Source: Pseudarthrobacter defluvii (GTDB taxonomy: Bacteria; Actinomycetota; Actinomycetes; Actinomycetales; Micrococcaceae). Taken from it: DNA of 64,000 nucleotides. The translations under genes and the position numbers were made by a program. Below the pieces are notes generated by a model. That model saw only the letters and a program-made list of their open reading frames with translations, was not told the DNA's origin and did no database searches. Below, piece after piece: positions 59,832 to 64,000 of this stretch. The stretch's first letter is position 1; each line of letters starts with the position of its first letter. The DNA lies in NCBI RefSeq assembly GCF_030816725.1, contig NZ_JAUSYG010000001.1, forward strand, positions 3,906,001 to 3,970,000. Direction: 5' to 3'.

Positions 59832-61061
59832 TTAGCGGGTGAAGGCGCTTTCGCCGGTGAGGGCGCGGCCAATGATGAGGGCGTTGATGTCGTGGGTGCC
59901 TTCGTAGGAGTACACGGCCTCGGCGTCGGCATGGAAACGCGCCACGTCGGTTGCCAGGGTGATGCCGTTGCCGCCCACCACTTCGCGGGCCAGGGCTACG
60001 GTGTCGCGCATGAACAGGGACGTTTGCATCTTGGCCAGGGCGGAGTCCTGGTCGCGGTAGATGCCTTTTGCCTGCTGTTCGGTGAGCCTGACCACCAGGG
60101 ACAGGCTGGCGGTGACATTGCCCAGCATGCGGGCCAGTTTCTCCTGGACCAGCTGGAAGGAGCCCAGGGTGCGGCCGAACTGCCGGCGTTCATTGACATA
60201 GGCGAGGGCGGCCTCGAAGGCGCCGGCGGCGATGCCGGTGGCGATCCAGGCCACGTCCGAGCGCATAGCCCGGAGCATTGCCGCCACATCCCGGAAGGAG
60301 TTCACGTTGTGCAGGCGCATGGCCTCGGGGACGCTGACACCGGTGAGGGTGATGTGGGCGTTCTGCATCATCCGCAGCGAGATCTTGCCGTGGATTTTCT
60401 CCAGGCTGACGCCGTCGGCTGTCCGGTCCACGAGGAAGGCCTTGACCTGCCCGTCCGCGGTGTCCCGGGCGAACACGGCCAGGACGTCAGCGGTGGCGGC
60501 GCCGCCGATCCAGCGCTTGGCACCGTCCAGGATCCAGCTGCCGTCGGGCTGCCGCCTGGCCGTCGTGGACAGGCCGCCGGCGATGTCCGATCCGGACTCG
60601 GGTTCGGTCAGCGAGAACACGCCCTTCATCGAGAAGTCGATAACCTTGCGCATCCATTCGGCCTGTTGTTCCTGCGAGGCACCCACCCGGATGGCGGTGC
60701 GGAACAGGCCCGCTTGGGCGGTGTACCAGGTGGCCAGGGACGCGTCCGTGCGGGCAAGCTCGAAGATCCGGAAGCCCTGGTAGATGCCGCGGGCCGGGCT
60801 GCGTTCTGCACCCGCGGCGCCAGTGAGTTCGGCTGGTTCCATGAGGTCCAGGTCGATCAGCGGCCGGGCGAGCTGCTCCGGAAACTCGCCGCGTTCCCAG
60901 TACTCGGCCAGAAGCGGCCTGGCTTCAGAATCGAGGAAGGACCGCAGCCGGGACAGGACCTGGCGCTCTTCGGGCGTGAGGAGGGACTCGGCGTCATACC
61001 AGTCCGCTGCCTCGTAGAGCCGGGCAGCCAGGGCGGCCTCCGCCGTCGTCAACGTGCCCAT
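59832..61061 (-). CDS. Acyl-CoA dehydrogenase, glutaryl-CoA-dehydrogenase-like
   Basis: 409 residues. SLTEPESGSDIAGGLSTTARR (~160), KRWIGGAATADVLAVFARD (~190), AYVNERRQFGRTLGSFQLVQEKLARML (~295) and the final VYSYEGTHDINALIIGRALTGESAF with the catalytic-position Glu in YEGT. It is homologous to, but clearly distinct from, the dehydrogenase at 19839. It lies 1 bp from the amidohydrolase gene (tight operon). Confidence 0.92.
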   Translation of the reverse strand: MGTLTTAEAALAARLYEAADWYDAESLLTPEERQVLSRLRSFLDSEARPLLAEYWERGEFPEQLARPLIDLDLMEPAELTGAAGAERSPARGIYQGFRIFELARTDASLATWYTAQAGLFRTAIRVGASQEQQAEWMRKVIDFSMKGVFSLTEPESGSDIAGGLSTTARRQPDGSWILDGAKRWIGGAATADVLAVFARDTADGQVKAFLVDRTADGVSLEKIHGKISLRMMQNAHITLTGVSVPEAMRLHNVNSFRDVAAMLRAMRSDVAWIATGIAAGAFEAALAYVNERRQFGRTLGSFQLVQEKLARMLGNVTASLSLVVRLTEQQAKGIYRDQDSALAKMQTSLFMRDTVALAREVVGGNGITLATDVARFHADAEAVYSYEGTHDINALIIGRALTGESAFTR

Positions 61062-61062
61062 C

Positions 61063-61953
61063 TCAAACCCCCAGCCCGAGGAGGCGGACCGCGTTGTCCT
61101 TGAGGATCTTGGGCCGGACCTCGTCCTTCAGCGGGAGGTCCGCGAAGGCGCCGAGCCACTTTTGCGGGGTGATCAGCGGGAAGTCGGTGCCGAACAACAC
61201 CTTGTCCTGGAGGTAGGAGTTGGAGGCCTTGACCAGGGATTCCGGGAAGTACTTGGGCGACCAGCCGGAGAGATCGATGAAGACGTTCGCCTTGTGCGTG
61301 GCGATCGAGTTCGCCTCATCCTGCCACGGCACCGAAGGGTGGGCCATGATGATCTGCAGGCCCGGGAAATCCGCGGCCACCGCGTCCAGCAGCAACGGGT
61401 TGGAGTAGGCGAGCTTGATGCCGTACCCGCCGGGCAGACCCGCGCCCATGCCGTTCTGGCCGGTGTGGAAGATGGCCGGCAGGCCCAGTTCCTGGAGGGT
61501 TTCCCAGAGCGGGTAGAAGCGCTCATTGGAGGGGTCGAAGCCCTGCAGGGACGGGTGGAACTTGAAGCCGCGCGCGCCGAGCTCGATGGCCTGGTGCTTG
61601 GCGCCGGCGATGGCGTCCTCACCGGTGCGCGGGTCCACGCTGCCGAACGGGATCAGGACGTCATTGTTCCGGGCGGCGCCGGCGATGAGTTCCGGGATGC
61701 TGTTGGGTTCGTGCTTGAGCTGGGTGCGGGCGTCCACGGTGAAGACGACGGCGGCCATGTTCAGTTCGCGGTATACCTCGGCGATGCGGTCCAGGGAGGG
61801 GGTGCGGTCCTCGGCCTTGAAGTACTTGGCCGATGCCTCAGTCAGTTCCTCCGGCAGCGAGCCGTGGCCGCAGCTGTCCACTTCGAGGTGGACGTGCATG
61901 TCGACGGCGTCGAGTTTCGCGGGGTCGATGCCCAGTTCGTAACGGTCAGGCAT
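61063..61953 (-). CDS. Amidohydrolase-superfamily protein, ACMSD/decarboxylase-like
   Basis: 296 residues. Metal motif VDMHVHLEVD (HxH, ~residue 18), GFKFHPSLQGFDPSN (~130), IFHTGQNGMG (His, ~165), IIMAHPSVPWQDEA (His, ~200) and LFGTDFPLITPQKW (Asp, ~255): the metal set of the amidohydrolase-2 family (PF04909). Members decarboxylate or hydrate ring-derived acids (ACMSD, gamma-resorcylate decarboxylase, 4-oxalomesaconate hydratase). Next to CoA-pathway enzymes its step is unclear; a free-acid product of the pathway is one guess. Confidence 0.88.
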   Translation of the reverse strand: MPDRYELGIDPAKLDAVDMHVHLEVDSCGHGSLPEELTEASAKYFKAEDRTPSLDRIAEVYRELNMAAVVFTVDARTQLKHEPNSIPELIAGAARNNDVLIPFGSVDPRTGEDAIAGAKHQAIELGARGFKFHPSLQGFDPSNERFYPLWETLQELGLPAIFHTGQNGMGAGLPGGYGIKLAYSNPLLLDAVAADFPGLQIIMAHPSVPWQDEANSIATHKANVFIDLSGWSPKYFPESLVKASNSYLQDKVLFGTDFPLITPQKWLGAFADLPLKDEVRPKILKDNAVRLLGLGV

Positions 61954-61955
61954 GA

Positions 61956-62894
61956 TCAGCGGGCCTGCGCCGGTTCGGGCTGCAGTTCGGCGGGCAGGGG
62001 CAGGAATTGTTCGCCGTAGCTTTGAAGGGTGTCCTGGTTGAACAGCTGGCCGGCCTTGTCCCGCAGCGCCTCATAACTCCAGCCGCCCTCGCGGTACTCG
62101 GTGGTGGCAGCTTCCGGGTGGGTCCAGACCTGCAGGCGGTCACCGCCGGCGCCGATGGCCTGGCCGGTGATGTTGGCTGCCTCGTCGGAGGCGAGGAAGG
62201 CAACCAGCCCGGAGACGTCGTCGGCCGTTCCAAAGCCCAGGTCGTGGCGGAAGAAGGACGGCATGGCCTCACCGCGCTCCTCCGCCTCCACTGCCTTCTG
62301 GAAGTAGGGCACGGTCTTGGTCATGGCCGTGGCGGCAACCGGGATGACGCTGTTGACCGTCACGCCGGCCTTTTTCATTTCCAGCGCCCAGGTGCGGACC
62401 ATGCCCACGATCCCGGCCTTGGCGGCGGCGTAGTTGGTCTGGCCGAAGTTGCCGCGCTGGCCCGTGGGCGAGCCGATGGTGATGATGCGGCCGGCGACAT
62501 TGTTTTCCTTGAAGTAGGCGTAGGCCTCGCGGACGCAGGTGAAGGTGCCCTTGAGGTGGACGTTGATCACCACATCGAAGTCCTCGTCCGTCATCTTTAG
62601 GATGCTCTTGTCCCGCAGGATTCCCGCGTTGGTGACCAGGATGTCCAGCCGGCCGAACGCGTCTACGGCTCCGGCCACCAGGGCCTTGGCGGCGTCCGTG
62701 CTTCCCACCGGAACCACCACGGCGGTGGCCCGGCCGCCGTCCTTTTCGATCTGTGCCACAGCCTGCGCAGCGGTGTCGGCGTTCACGTCGTTAATGACGA
62801 CGGCGGCACCCTGGCGGGCCAGTTCCCTTGCGTAGGCGAGGCCGAGGCCCTGCCCGCTCCCGGTGACGATTGCAACCTTGCCGTTCAAGCTCAT
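61956..62894 (-). CDS. Short-chain dehydrogenase, hydroxyacyl-CoA-type
   Basis: 312 residues. VAIVTGSGQGLGLAYARELARQGAAVVINDV and NAGILRDKS are typical of SDRs from multifunctional beta-oxidation enzymes; the catalytic Ser, Tyr and Lys are in TIGSPTGQRGNFGQTNYAAAKAG. A C-terminal extension of ~60 residues (THPEAATTEYREGGWSYEALRDKAGQLF) is characteristic of this 3-hydroxyacyl-CoA subfamily. ATG 62894 has AAGGAGC 7 bp upstream. First gene of the minus-strand operon, divergent from marR. Confidence 0.9.
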   Translation of the reverse strand: MSLNGKVAIVTGSGQGLGLAYARELARQGAAVVINDVNADTAAQAVAQIEKDGGRATAVVVPVGSTDAAKALVAGAVDAFGRLDILVTNAGILRDKSILKMTDEDFDVVINVHLKGTFTCVREAYAYFKENNVAGRIITIGSPTGQRGNFGQTNYAAAKAGIVGMVRTWALEMKKAGVTVNSVIPVAATAMTKTVPYFQKAVEAEERGEAMPSFFRHDLGFGTADDVSGLVAFLASDEAANITGQAIGAGGDRLQVWTHPEAATTEYREGGWSYEALRDKAGQLFNQDTLQSYGEQFLPLPAELQPEPAQAR

Positions 62895-62966
62895 GGCCTG
62901 CTCCTTCGCATGCGCCGGCCGAAGCCGTTGGGGTGGTCCCACTGCGGTGTGAGATCCTTGTTGGAA

Positions 62967-63004
62967 TCAATGAAATTACGAATCATTGAAAAAGTCAACG
63001 ATTG
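62967..63004. promoter_or_regulatory. MarR operator region
   Basis: TCAATGA (62967-62973) and TCATTGA (62983-62989) form an inverted repeat with a 9-base spacer; TCAACGATTG (62995-63004) follows. The AT-rich divergent region between the SDR and marR genes should hold both promoters. Confidence 0.6.
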
Positions 63005-63028
63005 TTTTTTACCAGTACCGGAGTTGTG

Positions 63029-63496
63029 ATGGCCACCTTGGGCACCAAAGTTCAGACCCCCCGCCTTGCGGCAGCCCGGATCGGCAGCGATGTGGGCCTG
63101 CTGCTCGCCAAGCTGCATGCCGCCGGCTCGGTACTGAACAACAAGGCACTGGCCGACTTCGGGCTCCGCGAGCGGTCCTTCTCCGTTCTGACGCTGGCGT
63201 GCAGCGGGCTGGAGCCCACGCAGCGGGAACTGGCGGATTTCCTCAGCCTGGACCCTAGCCAGGTAGTCACGCTGGTGGACGACCTGGAGCACCGCGGGCT
63301 GGTGGAGCGGGCGCAGGGCAAGCAGGACCGGCGAGCCAAGATCATCGTGTCCACCGCCGAGGGGCGGAAGATGCACACCAAAGCCCGCGCGGCCCTGGAC
63401 GTAGCTGAAATCGAGCAGCTGGCCGGCCTTTCCGACGAGGAGTCGCAGGAGTTGAAGCGGCTGCTGCGCAAGGCGCTGTGGGGCGCGGCGGAGTAG
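63029..63496 (+). CDS. MarR-family regulator
   Basis: 155 residues. Winged helix with ADFGLRERSFSVLTLACSGLEPTQRELADFLSLDPSQVVTLVDDLEHRGLVERAQGKQDRRAKIIVSTAEG: the full MarR core and DxR wing. Related MarR proteins control aromatic-acid operons by sensing acyl-CoA intermediates. Divergent from the SDR-led operon. ATG 63029 with CCGGAG 5 bp upstream; the upstream in-frame start at 63002 overlaps the promoter and is not used. Confidence 0.92.
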   Translation: MATLGTKVQTPRLAAARIGSDVGLLLAKLHAAGSVLNNKALADFGLRERSFSVLTLACSGLEPTQRELADFLSLDPSQVVTLVDDLEHRGLVERAQGKQDRRAKIIVSTAEGRKMHTKARAALDVAEIEQLAGLSDEESQELKRLLRKALWGAAE

Positions 63497-63582
63497 GCGG
63501 CTGCCTTTCGGGCTACTGGCACCCGGGGAACGGCCTTCCCAGCAAGCCCGAACGGCACCACCTCAGTCCCGCCTTGGGTGTC

Positions 63583-63999
63583 TCAGGGCACCGGGATGTC
63601 TTCCTGCCGGCCGACCGGACTTGTCCGCTGGGTTGCAGCTCCGAGAGCACTGATGAGGCAGAGGGCTCCGGCGGTGATGAAGGCGACGACGAAGTTGGTT
63701 GTTTCAATGAGGGCACCGATGACCGTTGATCCGAGGGCCTGGCCTAGAACGAGGCTGATGAAGAGGATTGAGGTCCCTGCAGCGCTGTTCGCCGCCGCGA
63801 GTGAGGCCCAGATAATGAGCACTGAGGTTGCTGCTGTGTAGGCGAGGCCGAAAAGTCCTGCCGCAGCGAGGCTGATCGGCGGGCTGGTCGGGACCAGGGC
63901 GAATGCCACTGTTGCGGCCGAGGTCGCACCTACGGTTATGCACCAGGTGGTCCTGACGGAGTGCTGGGCGAGCCAGGGTGCCAGGAGGAGCGCGGCGGA
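63583..63999 (-). CDS. MFS transporter, C-terminal fragment (5' end outside window)
   Basis: The frame is open to the right edge; about 138 residues are visible. Four hydrophobic segments (AALLLAPWLAQHS, TSAATVAFALVPTSPPISLAAAGLFGLAYTAATSVLIIWASL, TSILFISLVLGQALGSTVIGALIE, NFVVAFITAGALCLISALGAA) match the last helices of an MFS permease. The substrate cannot be told from this part. Not part of the marR transcription unit, since it is on the opposite strand. Confidence 0.82.
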   Translation of the reverse strand, partial: SAALLLAPWLAQHSVRTTWCITVGATSAATVAFALVPTSPPISLAAAGLFGLAYTAATSVLIIWASLAAANSAAGTSILFISLVLGQALGSTVIGALIETTNFVVAFITAGALCLISALGAATQRTSPVGRQEDIPVP

Positions 64000-64000
64000 G

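Noticed and set aside
59820..61103. 427-residue plus-strand open frame
   Set aside because: Antisense shadow of the acyl-CoA dehydrogenase; composition is Gly/Val/Asp-rich without motifs.

Overview
The window is high-GC chromosomal DNA from an actinobacterium of the Micrococcaceae, most likely the Arthrobacter/Pseudarthrobacter/Paenarthrobacter group. The evidence is the codon bias, GTG/TTG starts, DUF4193 and DUF3040 proteins, a multi-copy-type DUF222-HNH endonuclease, and the many soil-type catabolic genes and regulators. I saw no tRNA, rRNA, CRISPR array or phage module.

Layout. 1-8 kb: tail of an ATP-dependent DNA ligase, an MHS-type transporter, a FUSC membrane protein and assorted oxidoreductases. 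8.3-14.1 kb: a four-carbon sugar-acid (threonate/erythronate-type) catabolic operon on the minus strand (sugar-acid kinase, dehydrogenase, GntP permease, class II aldolase), facing a divergent GntR regulator with clear operators. 14.2-18.9 kb: dodecin, an HTH/MmyB-type regulator divergent from two aldo/keto reductases and an epimerase. 19-24 kb: a TetR-controlled fatty-acid-type operon (acyl-CoA dehydrogenase, thiolase, acyl-CoA ligase). 24-28 kb: a rhamnogalacturonan lyase gene split by an IS3-family element with a 5-bp target duplication, plus a second frameshift. 28-34.6 kb: aldo/keto reductase, GlsB and YtxH-like stress proteins, DUF222-HNH protein, a 47-bp tandem repeat, a PrmC-like methyltransferase and a lactonase. 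34.8-40.4 kb: a starch module (secreted alpha-amylase and 4-alpha-glucanotransferase).

40.5-48 kb is a zone of gene decay: a broken small gene, an aldo/keto reductase with an internal deletion, an idnO/idnD deletion chimera and a frameshifted GH15 glucosidase, mixed with intact DUF488, DUF3040, EamA and TetR genes. 48.5-54.6 kb holds a quercetin-dioxygenase-like bicupin converging on an operon of alpha/beta hydrolase, fumarylacetoacetate hydrolase-family enzyme, FAD monooxygenase and DUF3500 protein. This could be a polyphenol (flavonoid) breakdown locus. 56.3-63.5 kb is a MarR-controlled operon (SDR, ACMSD-like amidohydrolase, acyl-CoA dehydrogenase, MaoC, MHS transporter, CoA ligase) for CoA-dependent catabolism of an unidentified organic acid. 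The window ends inside an MFS exporter.

Seven genes between 24 and 58 kb carry frameshifts or deletions. Either this is real decay or the assembly has indel errors; reads would be needed to decide. Regulatory DNA is unusually legible: several near-perfect operators and some unexplained palindromes are listed below.
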